A stretch of DNA of 56,598 bases from Massilia mucilaginosa. GTDB taxonomy: Bacteria > Pseudomonadota > Gammaproteobacteria > Burkholderiales > Burkholderiaceae_D. The notes beneath the pieces were generated by a model. It worked only from the letters and a program-made list of their open reading frames with translations, did not search any database and had not been told where the DNA came from. The stretch's first letter is position 1. Each line of letters opens with the position of its first letter. This document shows, one piece after another, positions 35,630 through 43,565 of this stretch. The position numbers and the translations under genes are program-made. The stretch spans positions 1-56,598 of the forward strand of contig NZ_WHJH01000046.1 of assembly GCF_011682145.1 (NCBI RefSeq), given 5' to 3'.

Positions 35630-37246
35630 TTAACGGCGTGGCGGGGTCAGCACGCTCGGCAAGGCCTTCGGCAAGGTATTCGGATAGTCGCGGCTGAAAT
35701 GCAGGCCACGGCTCTCGCGCCTTGTCAGCGCGCTGTTGACGATCAGCGAGGCCACATCGACCAGGTTGCGCAGTTCCAGCAAATCGTGGGTGATGCGGAA
35801 GTTGCGGTAGTACTCGTCGATTTCTTCCTTGAGCAGCGCGATGCGGTGCTGCGCGCGCTCGAGGCGCTTGGTGGTGCGCACGATGCCGACGTAATTCCAC
35901 ATGAAGCGGCGCAGTTCGTCCCAGTTGTGGGCAATGACGACTTCTTCGTCGGCGTTGGTGACGCGGCTTTCATCCCAGGCGGGCAGGTCGCGCGTATCGC
36001 CTTTCGGCATGGCGGCGATTTCGTGCGCGCAGGCGCGCCCGACCACCAGGCATTCGAGCAGCGAATTGCTGGCCAGGCGGTTGGCGCCGTGCAGGCCGGT
36101 GCAGGCGGTTTCGCCGACCGCGTACAGGCCCGGTACATCGGTGCGCCCGGCCAGGTCGGTGACGATGCCGCCGCAGGTGAAGTGCACCGCCGGCACCACC
36201 GGAATCGGTTCCCTGGTGATGTCGATGCCCAGTTCCAGGCAGCGCGCATAAATGGTCGGGAAGTGCTCCTTGAGGAATTCCGGAGACTGGTGGCTGATAT
36301 CGAGGTGCACATAATCGAGGCCGCGCTTTTTCATCTCGAAGTCGATCGCGCGCGCCACCACGTCGCGCGGGGCCAGTTCGCCGCGCTCGTCGTACATCGG
36401 CATGAAGCGGGTCCCGGCGGCGGCGCCGGCTTCGGGCGGCAGCTTGAGCAAGCCGCCTTCGCCGCGGATCGCTTCGGTGATCAGGAAGGACTTGGCGTAC
36501 GGGTGGTACAGGCAGGTCGGGTGGAACTGGATGAATTCCATGTTCGAGACGCGGCAGCCGGCGCGCCAGGCCATGGCGATGCCGTCGCCGGTCGCGGTGT
36601 CCGGGTTGGTCGTATACAAATACACCTTGCCCGCGCCGCCGGTGGCCAGCACCGTGTGCTCGGCTTCGAAGGTGAGGACCTGGCCGGTTTTTTCGTCCTG
36701 CACGTACAGGCCGTAGCAGTGCGGCTGGCCGGCGCTGGCGGCGGCCGGCTTCGGGCCGAGTTTGTCGGAGGTGATCACGTCGATCGCGCAGTGCTGCTCG
36801 AACAGGGAGATATTCGGATGCGCGCGCACCTTTTGTTCGAGCGTGACCTGGACCGCGTGCCCGGTGGCGTCGGCCGCGTGAATGATGCGGCGCTGGCTGT
36901 GGCCACCCTCGCGGGTCAGGTGGAAACCCATTTCGGCGGTCGGGTCGCGCGTGAACGGCACGCCTTGTTCGATCAGCCATTCGATCGCTTCGCGCCCGTG
37001 TTCGACGATGAAGCGGGTGGCCGCCTCGTCGCACAAGCCGCCGCCGGCCACCAGGGTGTCGTCGATGTGCTGGGCGTGGCTGTCGCCCGAGTCCAGCACC
37101 GCGGCGATGCCGCCCTGAGCCCAGTTGCTGGCTCCGTCGAGCAGCGCCCGCTTGGAGATGATGGCCACGGTGCGCGTTTGCGCAAGGTGCAGTGCAACCG
37201 ACAGACCGGCCAGTCCGCTGCCGACAATAGCGACGTCAAATTTCAT
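35630..37246 (-). CDS. nadB: L-aspartate oxidase NadB
   Basis: A 538-residue flavoenzyme that oxidises L-aspartate to iminoaspartate, the substrate of NadA. The dinucleotide motif [15 protein letters not shown] begins at residue 8. FAD and substrate segments follow: [21 protein letters not shown]-type [33 protein letters not shown] and [17 protein letters not shown]. The C-terminal helical domain carries [19 protein letters not shown]. The length is normal. It is the first gene of a minus-strand run with EamA, PPC and sirtuin genes and is separate from nadA-nadC. Confidence 0.96.
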   Translation of the reverse strand: MKFDVAIVGSGLAGLSVALHLAQTRTVAIISKRALLDGASNWAQGGIAAVLDSGDSHAQHIDDTLVAGGGLCDEAATRFIVEHGREAIEWLIEQGVPFTRDPTAEMGFHLTREGGHSQRRIIHAADATGHAVQVTLEQKVRAHPNISLFEQHCAIDVITSDKLGPKPAAASAGQPHCYGLYVQDEKTGQVLTFEAEHTVLATGGAGKVYLYTTNPDTATGDGIAMAWRAGCRVSNMEFIQFHPTCLYHPYAKSFLITEAIRGEGGLLKLPPEAGAAAGTRFMPMYDERGELAPRDVVARAIDFEMKKRGLDYVHLDISHQSPEFLKEHFPTIYARCLELGIDITREPIPVVPAVHFTCGGIVTDLAGRTDVPGLYAVGETACTGLHGANRLASNSLLECLVVGRACAHEIAAMPKGDTRDLPAWDESRVTNADEEVVIAHNWDELRRFMWNYVGIVRTTKRLERAQHRIALLKEEIDEYYRNFRITHDLLELRNLVDVASLIVNSALTRRESRGLHFSRDYPNTLPKALPSVLTPPRR

Positions 37247-37360
37247 GTTGGGCGAGTAATAAGTAACGAAGCATCACTATAGTCTATTTGGCTGGACCGT
37301 GTCTGGGCTTCAAGAAATGCCAGGAAATGCTTGTTTCTAGTCAATACCTCTTGTGTCTCT

Positions 37361-37398
37361 GTAAGCGATTATTTACCACGCCGTGTTGTCCGGCGTGG
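37361..37398 (+). promoter_or_regulatory. Inverted repeats in the leader of the sugar-transferase gene
   Basis: Two elements lie side by side ahead of the exopolysaccharide cluster: GTAA-N8-TTAC (37361-37376), and a hairpin with perfect 8-bp arms CCACGCCG (37376-37383) and CGGCGTGG (37391-37398). They could be a regulator site and an mRNA hairpin 30 bp before the start codon. No sigma-54 promoter with correct spacing was found here. Confidence 0.4.
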
Positions 37399-37430
37399 AA
37401 GCAATTGGCATCGCTGGCATTGGGGGAAGC

Positions 37431-38822
37431 GTGATCCGGATTTTCAGTCACTACGTATCCAAGATGGCGTTCGTGCTGTTGCTGCTCGAACTGCTGATGT
37501 TGCTCGCTTCGGCCAGCGTGGCCTCGGTGCTGTGGTTTTCGGACCAGCACGGCAGTTTCAGGGCCGATAACCTGTACCTGTCCTCGCTGACCTTCGCGCT
37601 GGTGATCATTTTCAGCATGAGCGCGCTGGGGATGTACCAGCATAGTTCGCGCGAGGGCATCCGCACCACCCTGATCCGCATCATGCCGTCGTTCGCGCTC
37701 GGTTTCGCTCTGCTGTCGGCCCTGATCGCGGTGCGCCCGGAGTTCTATTTCGGGCGCGGCATCAGCAGCGTGATCTTCGCCATCGGCGCCACCGCCGTGG
37801 TGCTCACGCGCCTGGTGGTGTTCAAATCGGCCGAGTCGGCGCTGCTCGAAGCGCGCCTGATTTTCGTCGGCAGCGGCCCGCTGGCGCGCGAATGCATGGA
37901 TCTGGCGCACAGCAAGATCGGATTTCACCAGTTCAGCGTGGTCGGCTGCGTGCCGATCAGCGGCGAAGACAGCTGCGTGCCGGCCTCGCAGCTGCTGCCG
38001 GTGGGCGAATCGCTGCTGTCGATGGCGCGCCGCTACGAGGCGCGCGAACTGGTGGTGACGGTGACCAACCGGCGCAGCAAGGAATTCCCCGTGCGCGACC
38101 TGCTGGCCTGCGCGCTCGGCGGCGTGCGCGTGATCGACGCGGCCACCTTTTTCGAGCGCGAAGCGTGCCAGATCCGGCTCGATTCGCTGCAGCCGAGCTA
38201 CCTGATCTTCGGCGGCGGCTTCGACCAGAGCTTCTGGCGCGCCAGCGTCAAGCGCAGCTTCGACCTGCTCGCCAGCGGTTTGATCACCCTGGTCTCGCTG
38301 CCGGTGATGCTGGCCGCCGCCGCCGCCATCGTCTTCGAGGACGGCGGGCCGGTGTTCTACCAGCAGGAGCGGGTTGGCAAGGATGGCGCGATCTTCAATG
38401 TGCTCAAGTTCCGCAGCATGCGCAAGAACGCCGAGGCCCCGGGCGTGCCTACCTGGGCGGCCGCCAACGATCCGCGCGTGACCCGCGTCGGCCATTACCT
38501 GCGCATGCTGCGCATCGATGAACTGCCGCAGATGCTCAATGTGTTCAAGGGCGAGATGAGTTTCGTGGGCCCGCGCCCGGAGCGCGCCTTCTTCGTCGAG
38601 CAGCTGGCGCGCGATATCCCTTACTACAACGTCCGCCACAGCATCAAGCCCGGCGTGACCGGGCTGGCCCAGGTGCGCTACCAGTACGGGGCCTCGGTCG
38701 AAGACGCGATCCAGAAACTGCAATACGACCTTTACTACGTCAAGAACAATAGCCTGTTCCTCGATCTGCTGATCCTGATCGATACGGTGCAGGTGGTTTT
38801 GCTGGGCAAGGGAAGCCGCTGA
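37431..38822 (+). CDS. XrtA/PEP-CTERM-system priming sugar transferase (EpsB type)
   Basis: A 463-residue membrane enzyme that places the first sugar phosphate on undecaprenyl phosphate for exopolysaccharide synthesis. A GTG start after GGGGGAAGC is chosen because the protein then begins with the family's I-R-I-F-x-H-Y-V-S-K. Four to five N-terminal helices and a CoA-binding-like domain (RLIFVGSGPLARECMDLAH) precede the bacterial sugar transferase core. That core shows KRSFDLLASGLITLVSLPVM, FKFRSM-type LKFRSMRKNAEAP and DELPQMLNVFKGEMSFVGPR with the catalytic Asp-Glu. It matches TIGR03013. It opens the locus and is followed by PrsR. Confidence 0.93.
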   Translation: MIRIFSHYVSKMAFVLLLLELLMLLASASVASVLWFSDQHGSFRADNLYLSSLTFALVIIFSMSALGMYQHSSREGIRTTLIRIMPSFALGFALLSALIAVRPEFYFGRGISSVIFAIGATAVVLTRLVVFKSAESALLEARLIFVGSGPLARECMDLAHSKIGFHQFSVVGCVPISGEDSCVPASQLLPVGESLLSMARRYEARELVVTVTNRRSKEFPVRDLLACALGGVRVIDAATFFEREACQIRLDSLQPSYLIFGGGFDQSFWRASVKRSFDLLASGLITLVSLPVMLAAAAAIVFEDGGPVFYQQERVGKDGAIFNVLKFRSMRKNAEAPGVPTWAAANDPRVTRVGHYLRMLRIDELPQMLNVFKGEMSFVGPRPERAFFVEQLARDIPYYNVRHSIKPGVTGLAQVRYQYGASVEDAIQKLQYDLYYVKNNSLFLDLLILIDTVQVVLLGKGSR

Positions 38823-38853
38823 CGGCAACCCATCTCTTACAAGGAGCTGCACA

Positions 38854-40209
38854 ATGGGCAAAAAGAAGCTGTTGGTGGTCGAGGATGACAAGGGCCTGCA
38901 AAAGCAGCTGCGCTGGAGCTTCGACGGCTACGATGTCCTGATCGCCGAAGACCGCGAAAGCGCGCTGGCGCAGTTGCGCCGGCACCGGCCCGCAGTGGTC
39001 ACGCTCGACCTGGGCCTGCCGCCCGATCCGGACGGCGCCACCGAAGGCCTGGCCACCTTGCAGGCGCTGCTGGCCGAGGTGTCCGATACCAAAGTGATCG
39101 TCTTGTCGGGCAACCAGGAGCGCGTCCACGCGCTCAAGGCGATCGGGATGGGCGCCTACGATTTTCACCAGAAGCCGTTCGACGCCGACACCCTCAAACT
39201 CGTGGTGGAGCGTGCCTTCTATCTGCACGCGATGCAGGAAGAGAACCAGCGCATGCTGCAGATCGGGTCCGATTCGCCGCTGGCGCGCATCGTCACGCGC
39301 GATCCGGGCATGCTGCGCCTGTGCCGCAGCGTCGAAAAGCTGGCGCCGTCGTCGGCCACGGTGATGCTGCTGGGGGACTCCGGCAGCGGCAAGGAACTGT
39401 TCGCGCGCGGCCTGCACGACCTCTCGGCGCGCCACGACAAGCGCTTTGTCGCGATCAACTGCGCCGCCATTCCGGCCGACCTGCTCGAGAGCGAATTGTT
39501 CGGCCACGAAAAGGGGGCGTTCACCGGGGCCGGCCAGCAAACCCTGGGCAAGATCGAGATGGCGCAGGGCGGCACCTTCTTCCTCGACGAAATCGGCGAC
39601 ATGGCGATGGCGCTGCAGGCCAAGCTGCTGCGCTTCGTGCAGGAGCGCGTGATCGAGCGCATCGGCGGGCGCAGCGAAATTGCGATCGACGCGCGCATCG
39701 TGTGCGCCACCCACCAGGATTTGCCCAAACTGGTGCGCGAAGGGCGCTTTCGCGAAGATCTGTACTACCGCCTGAGCGAAGTGGTGCTGGCCATTCCGCC
39801 GCTGCGCGAACGGGTCGGCGACGCGGTGCTGCTGGCGCACCATTTCAAGCACCAGGCCAGCCTGATGGAACGGCGCAACGTGCCGGCGTTCACCGAAGAC
39901 GCGGTGCTGGCGATCGAGCAGTATGGCTGGCCGGGCAATGTGCGCGAGCTGGAAAACTGCATCCGGCGCGCGGTGATCATGGCGGAAGGGCCGCAGATCG
40001 GCGCGCGCGACCTGGGCCTGGGCGGCGTGCCGCAGCCGGACGCCCCGGTCAACCTGCGCCAGGTGCGCGACGCCGCCGAATACAAGGTGATGGTGACGGC
40101 GCTGGCGCGCACCAACGGCTCGATCGTCAAGGCGGCCGAGCTGCTGGGCGTGAGCCGCCCGACCCTGTACGACCTGATGCACCATCACGGCATCAGGATT
40201 TCTCCGTGA
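38854..40209 (+). CDS. prsR: PEP-CTERM-box response regulator PrsR
   Basis: A 451-residue sigma-54-dependent activator that controls PEP-CTERM and exopolysaccharide genes. The receiver domain has the phosphoacceptor Asp52 (VVTLDLGLPPD) and the Lys of FHQKPFD. The AAA+ domain has Walker A GDSGSGKE, the sigma-54-contacting loop GAFTGA and Walker B GGTFFLDEIGDM. A Fis-type HTH (GSIVKAAELLGVSRPTLYDL) ends the protein. A strong AAGGAGC ribosome site precedes the ATG. Its usual partner kinase PrsK is not next to it and is not in the window. A matching sigma-54 promoter is seen before the PEP-CTERM gene. Confidence 0.94.
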   Translation: MGKKKLLVVEDDKGLQKQLRWSFDGYDVLIAEDRESALAQLRRHRPAVVTLDLGLPPDPDGATEGLATLQALLAEVSDTKVIVLSGNQERVHALKAIGMGAYDFHQKPFDADTLKLVVERAFYLHAMQEENQRMLQIGSDSPLARIVTRDPGMLRLCRSVEKLAPSSATVMLLGDSGSGKELFARGLHDLSARHDKRFVAINCAAIPADLLESELFGHEKGAFTGAGQQTLGKIEMAQGGTFFLDEIGDMAMALQAKLLRFVQERVIERIGGRSEIAIDARIVCATHQDLPKLVREGRFREDLYYRLSEVVLAIPPLRERVGDAVLLAHHFKHQASLMERRNVPAFTEDAVLAIEQYGWPGNVRELENCIRRAVIMAEGPQIGARDLGLGGVPQPDAPVNLRQVRDAAEYKVMVTALARTNGSIVKAAELLGVSRPTLYDLMHHHGIRISP

Positions 40210-40224
40210 CGGCCAGCATCGATA

Positions 40225-40896
40225 TCACCACGACGCGATCCAGTTCGCGCTGACCTCCGCCACTTCGTCGCGCCATGCGCGGCTGGCGAAGGTGCGGCCG
40301 GCGCCGGCGATGGTGACGCACTTGCAGCGCAGCTCATGGCGGGCCACCAGGGCCGGCAACTGCTGCGCGGCCGGATCGCCGCCGCCGAGGATCACCAGCG
40401 CCGCGCCATCGAAGCCGGCCAGGCCCGCCAGCACGCGCTGCGGCAGCGCGCCTGGCGCGGCCACGGCCTCGCCCTCGCGCGGCGCCACCCAGGGATTGAG
40501 CAGCACCACGCCCGACACGCGCTGGTCGGCTTGCGCATAGCGCAGGGCCGCCATGGCGGCGTCGCCCAGGCCCCACAGCACCAGTTCGCGCATCTCGGGC
40601 ACCTGGGCGAAGAAGGCGCGGGTGGCGGCATGGATGTCGTCGCCCAGGGCGTCGATGGTGCGCGCCTCGCCCTCGCTGTCGCCCATGCCGCGGTGGTCGA
40701 AACGCAGCACCGGGATGCCGCGCCCGGCCAGCACGCGCGCCAGCAGCGTGAAATGGCGGTGGTGGCCGATCCGGTATTGGGGGCCGCTGGTGACGACCAG
40801 TACGCCGCGCGCGAGCGGGCGTTCGGGCAGGTCGAGAATGCCGATCAGGGAATTGCCCTGGCAAGTGAACTGGAGTGCGCGTTGTTCGGCAAACAT
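40225..40896 (-). CDS. Exosortase A system-associated hydrolase 1
   Basis: A 223-residue alpha/beta-hydrolase-fold protein of the TIGR03100 group, found only beside XrtA systems. The fold is plain: VLVVTSGPQYRIGHHRHFTLLARVLAGRGIPVLRFDHRGMGDSEGE. However, the nucleophile elbow reads LWGLGDAA: the expected nucleophile position (residue 111) is Gly, so a serine or cysteine nucleophile is missing. The start codon overlaps the stop of the hydrolase 2 gene (TGATG). The natural substrate is unknown; the protein may bind rather than cleave. Confidence 0.88.
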   Translation of the reverse strand: MFAEQRALQFTCQGNSLIGILDLPERPLARGVLVVTSGPQYRIGHHRHFTLLARVLAGRGIPVLRFDHRGMGDSEGEARTIDALGDDIHAATRAFFAQVPEMRELVLWGLGDAAMAALRYAQADQRVSGVVLLNPWVAPREGEAVAAPGALPQRVLAGLAGFDGAALVILGGGDPAAQQLPALVARHELRCKCVTIAGAGRTFASRAWRDEVAEVSANWIASW

Positions 40897-41753
40897 CAGC
40901 CTTCCCCCGTAAATACAGCACTGGTGGCGGCCAGCAGGGCCGGGCATTCGGCGATCTCGTTGGGGCCCCAGAACGGCGCCCCCTCGATCGGGTGAAAGTG
41001 CAGGGTGGCCCCGCGCGCGCTCCAGCGCCGCGCAATGCGCGCCGCGCTGGCGGCCAGGCGCTGCGGCGCCGGCGAGCCGCTGGCGAACCAGTGCACCTGG
41101 CAGGGCGGCAGCGGCAGCGCGGCGGCGTCGCAGGCGTCGATGGCGTGCACCAGCGGCGCGGCCAGTTCGTAGCCGCCCACTTCGAGCATGCCGCGCATGC
41201 CCAGCTCGGCGCGCAGCTGGCCGGTGGTGCCCAGCAGGGAAGGCTCGGCCGGGTCGGCGCCGCGCATGCGCGCGGCCAGGTCCTGGCGCAGGAACTGGCT
41301 GATGCAGGTGCGCCCGTTAAGAAAGGGCTGCCACAGGATGACGCCGTCGACCGCCATGGTGCAGGCGGCGTCGAGGGCCAGCAAGCCGCCCAGGCGCAGG
41401 CCCCACAGATGCATCGGGCCGCCGCCGGCGCGCTCGCCGAGCCAGGCGCGGGCGACGGCAAGGTCGCGCTTCCAGATGTCCCAGCGCGCCAGGCTGAGGT
41501 CGCCGCAACTGTCGCCGCAGCCGAACAGGTCGATTTGCAGCACCGCGTAGCCGGCGGCGGCGAAGCGGCGCGCCTGCAGGGTGGCCATGCGGCGCGCCTT
41601 GTTCAGTTCGTCCGCGAACGGATGGACGTACAGGATCGCCCCGCGCGCGCGTGCCTGCGGCGCGGGCGCGTGATACAGGCTGAAACGGGTGCCGGGATCG
41701 ACATCGAAAAAGAACGGGTACACGCGCGGTAGCGGCAACAGGGGCGCATTCAT
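40896..41753 (-). CDS. Exosortase A system-associated hydrolase 2
   Basis: A 285-residue alpha/beta-hydrolase-fold protein of the TIGR03101 group. The start at MNAPLLPLPRVYPFFF fits the family's N-terminus. The core reads GAILYVHPFADELNKARRM, then QIDLFGCGDSCGDL. The elbow is LWGLRLGG, so the usual serine of G-x-S-x-G is Arg120. Whether all family members share this Arg could not be tested. It is coupled to hydrolase 1 and diverges from the acyl-CoA ligase across 195 bp holding a palindrome and a TTGA-N6-TCAA box. Confidence 0.88.
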   Translation of the reverse strand: MNAPLLPLPRVYPFFFDVDPGTRFSLYHAPAPQARARGAILYVHPFADELNKARRMATLQARRFAAAGYAVLQIDLFGCGDSCGDLSLARWDIWKRDLAVARAWLGERAGGGPMHLWGLRLGGLLALDAACTMAVDGVILWQPFLNGRTCISQFLRQDLAARMRGADPAEPSLLGTTGQLRAELGMRGMLEVGGYELAAPLVHAIDACDAAALPLPPCQVHWFASGSPAPQRLAASAARIARRWSARGATLHFHPIEGAPFWGPNEIAECPALLAATSAVFTGEG

Positions 41754-41776
41754 GGTGTTCTGATCTCCTGTACGGT

Positions 41777-41795
41777 TCCCGGCAGCCTGCCGGGA
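41777..41795. promoter_or_regulatory. Palindrome in the hydrolase 2 leader
   Basis: Perfect arms TCCCGGCAG and CTGCCGGGA around a single base. It ends 24 bp before the hydrolase 2 start codon and would form a tight mRNA hairpin near the ribosome site, or serve as an operator. Confidence 0.5.
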
Positions 41796-41870
41796 CACTG
41801 GTTTCATTAAACACCCCCGAAATTGCGCGCCTCTTGCGCGCGCACAAGCCCAAGAGTGCCATGCGCTTGT

Positions 41871-41884
41871 TTGACCCGCGTCAA
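41871..41884. promoter_or_regulatory. TTGA-N6-TCAA box (Fnr/Crp-like geometry)
   Basis: TTGACCCGCGTCAA lies between the divergent hydrolase 2 and acyl-CoA ligase genes. It has the half-sites and spacing of Fnr/Crp-family operators (TTGAT-N4-ATCAA) with one change per half. Two similar boxes lie at 44483 and 49520. Confidence 0.45.
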
Positions 41885-41948
41885 GGACGGCGCGGCCGTT
41901 TTTCTCAATCATTGATTCCCTTGGGAAACAATTCAATCAGAGGAAACC

Positions 41949-43520
41949 ATGGCCCAGCTCGTGCACGAACTGATCACCGAAGCCGCCCGCCGCACGCCGC
42001 AGGGACTGGCCTTGCGCTATCTCGACAATAGCCTCGGCTATGCCCAGCTGGCGCGCTGCATCGATGTGGCGGCGCAGGGCTTGCTGGCCCTGGGGCTGCA
42101 GCGCGGCGAGCGGGTCGCGATTTTTCTCGACAAGTGCGAGGAGGCGGTGCTGGCCCTGTTCGGCGCGGCCGCCGCCGGACTGGTGTTCGTGCCGGTCAAT
42201 CCCTTGCTGAAAGCGGCCCAGGTCGGCCATCTGCTGCGCGACTGCGGCGCCCGCGTGCTGCTGACGTCGCCGGGACGGCTGGCGGCGCTCGACCAGGAAC
42301 TGGTCCAGTGCCCGGCGCTGCGCTGCGTGCTGCAGACCGGGAGGGAGGATGGCATGCTGCCCGGGCTGGGCGTACTGGGTTGGGATGGCTGGATGCGGCG
42401 CGCCGCCGCCGCCCCGCTGCGCGCGCCGCACCGCTCAATCGAGAGCGACATCGCGGCGCTGCTGTACACCTCGGGCGACAGCGGCGCGCCCAAGGGCGTG
42501 GTGGTGTCGCACCGCAACCTGGTGGCGGGCGCGGCCAGCGCAGCCGCCGAGCTCGGGCACACGGCGCACGACCGCATCCTGGCGCTGCTGCCGCTCAGCC
42601 TGGCCTACGGCCTGAGCCAGCTGACCAGCGCCTTTGCGGCCGGCGCCGCCGTGGTGCTGATGAATCCGCTGTTGACGCGCGACATCCCCGAGCTGGTGGC
42701 GCGCGAACGCATCACCGGCCTGGCCGCGCTGCCGCCGCTGTGGATCCAGCTGGCCGAGCTGCACTGGAGCGCGCCGTGCAGCCTGCGCTACCTGACCAGT
42801 TCGGGCGGGGTGCTGCCGCGCGCGACCCTGGCCGCGCTGCGCCAGCGCCTGCCGCAGGCGCGCCTGTACCTGATGTTCGGAATGACCGAGGCATTGCGCT
42901 CGACCTGCCTGGGGCCGGAGCAGCTCGACCTGCGGCCGGACTCGATCGGCAAGGCCATTCCCAACGCCGAGGTGCTGGTGCTGCGCCCCGACGGCGAGCC
43001 GTGCGCGCCGGGCGAGCCGGGCGAACTGGTGCACCGCGGGCCGCTGGTCGCGCTCGGCTACTGGAACGACGCCGCGCGCACCGCCGAGCGCTTCCGCCCG
43101 CTGCCCTCGCGCGACGGGCTGCCGCTGTCCGAGCTGGCGCTGTGGTCGGGCGACACGGTGCGCATCGACGAGGAAGGGTTTCTGTACTTTATCGGGCGCA
43201 GCGACGAGACCATCAAGACCGGTGGCTACCGGGTCAGCCCGAGCGAGATCGAGGAGGTGCTGTACGCGACCGGGCTGGTGGAGGAGGCGGCGGCGCTGGG
43301 GCTGGACCATCCAGTGCTGGGACAGTCGATCGCGCTGGCGGTCACGCCGCGCTCGGGCTGCCTGCTGGACCCGGCGGCGCTGCTGGCCGCCTGCCGCGCC
43401 AAATTGCCCTTCTACATGAAGCCGCTGCTGGCGCAGGTGCGGGCGGCGGCCTTGCCGCGCAGTCCCAACGGCAGCTTCGACCGGCGCCTGCTGGCCGCGC
43501 AGATGGCGGGCGCGGCCTGA
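41949..43520 (+). CDS. Exosortase A system-associated acyl-CoA ligase
   Basis: A 523-residue AMP-forming ligase of the TIGR03098 type. The core motif A3 reads YTSGDSGAPKGVV (usual S-T-G changed to D-S-G), and A5 MFGMTEA, A7 LWSGDTVRIDEEGFLYFIGRSDETIKTGGYRVSP are intact. The C-terminal A10 motif reads PNGSFDRRLL: the catalytic lysine of PNGKxDR is Ser509 here, confirmed in the DNA (AGC at 43473-43475). Loss of that residue usually cripples adenylation. The acyl carrier protein and PLP decarboxylase genes that often follow are missing. A GGAAACC site precedes the ATG. Confidence 0.9.
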   Translation: MAQLVHELITEAARRTPQGLALRYLDNSLGYAQLARCIDVAAQGLLALGLQRGERVAIFLDKCEEAVLALFGAAAAGLVFVPVNPLLKAAQVGHLLRDCGARVLLTSPGRLAALDQELVQCPALRCVLQTGREDGMLPGLGVLGWDGWMRRAAAAPLRAPHRSIESDIAALLYTSGDSGAPKGVVVSHRNLVAGAASAAAELGHTAHDRILALLPLSLAYGLSQLTSAFAAGAAVVLMNPLLTRDIPELVARERITGLAALPPLWIQLAELHWSAPCSLRYLTSSGGVLPRATLAALRQRLPQARLYLMFGMTEALRSTCLGPEQLDLRPDSIGKAIPNAEVLVLRPDGEPCAPGEPGELVHRGPLVALGYWNDAARTAERFRPLPSRDGLPLSELALWSGDTVRIDEEGFLYFIGRSDETIKTGGYRVSPSEIEEVLYATGLVEEAAALGLDHPVLGQSIALAVTPRSGCLLDPAALLAACRAKLPFYMKPLLAQVRAAALPRSPNGSFDRRLLAAQMAGAA

Positions 43521-43559
43521 TCGCGGCCCGGCCTGATCGCGGCCCGGCCTGATCGCGGG
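43516..43559. repeat. 16-bp tandem repeat at the ligase stop codon
   Basis: The unit CCTGATCGCGGCCCGG occurs at 43516 and 43532 and a partial third copy runs to 43559. The ligase stop codon TGA (43518-43520) is in the first unit, so the array starts inside the last codons. Slippage here would change the 3' end but not the stop. Confidence 0.75.
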
Positions 43560-43565
43560 ACAAAA

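Noticed and set aside
34079-37282. 1067-codon plus-strand ORF
   Set aside because: It is antisense to sirtuin, PPC, EamA and nadB genes; its composition is Arg/Gly/Gln-rich as in GC-rich shadow frames, and the opposite strand has clear motifs.
41835-41870. Sigma-54 promoter before hydrolase 2
   Set aside because: TGGCAC is present on the minus strand, but the GC is one base too close.
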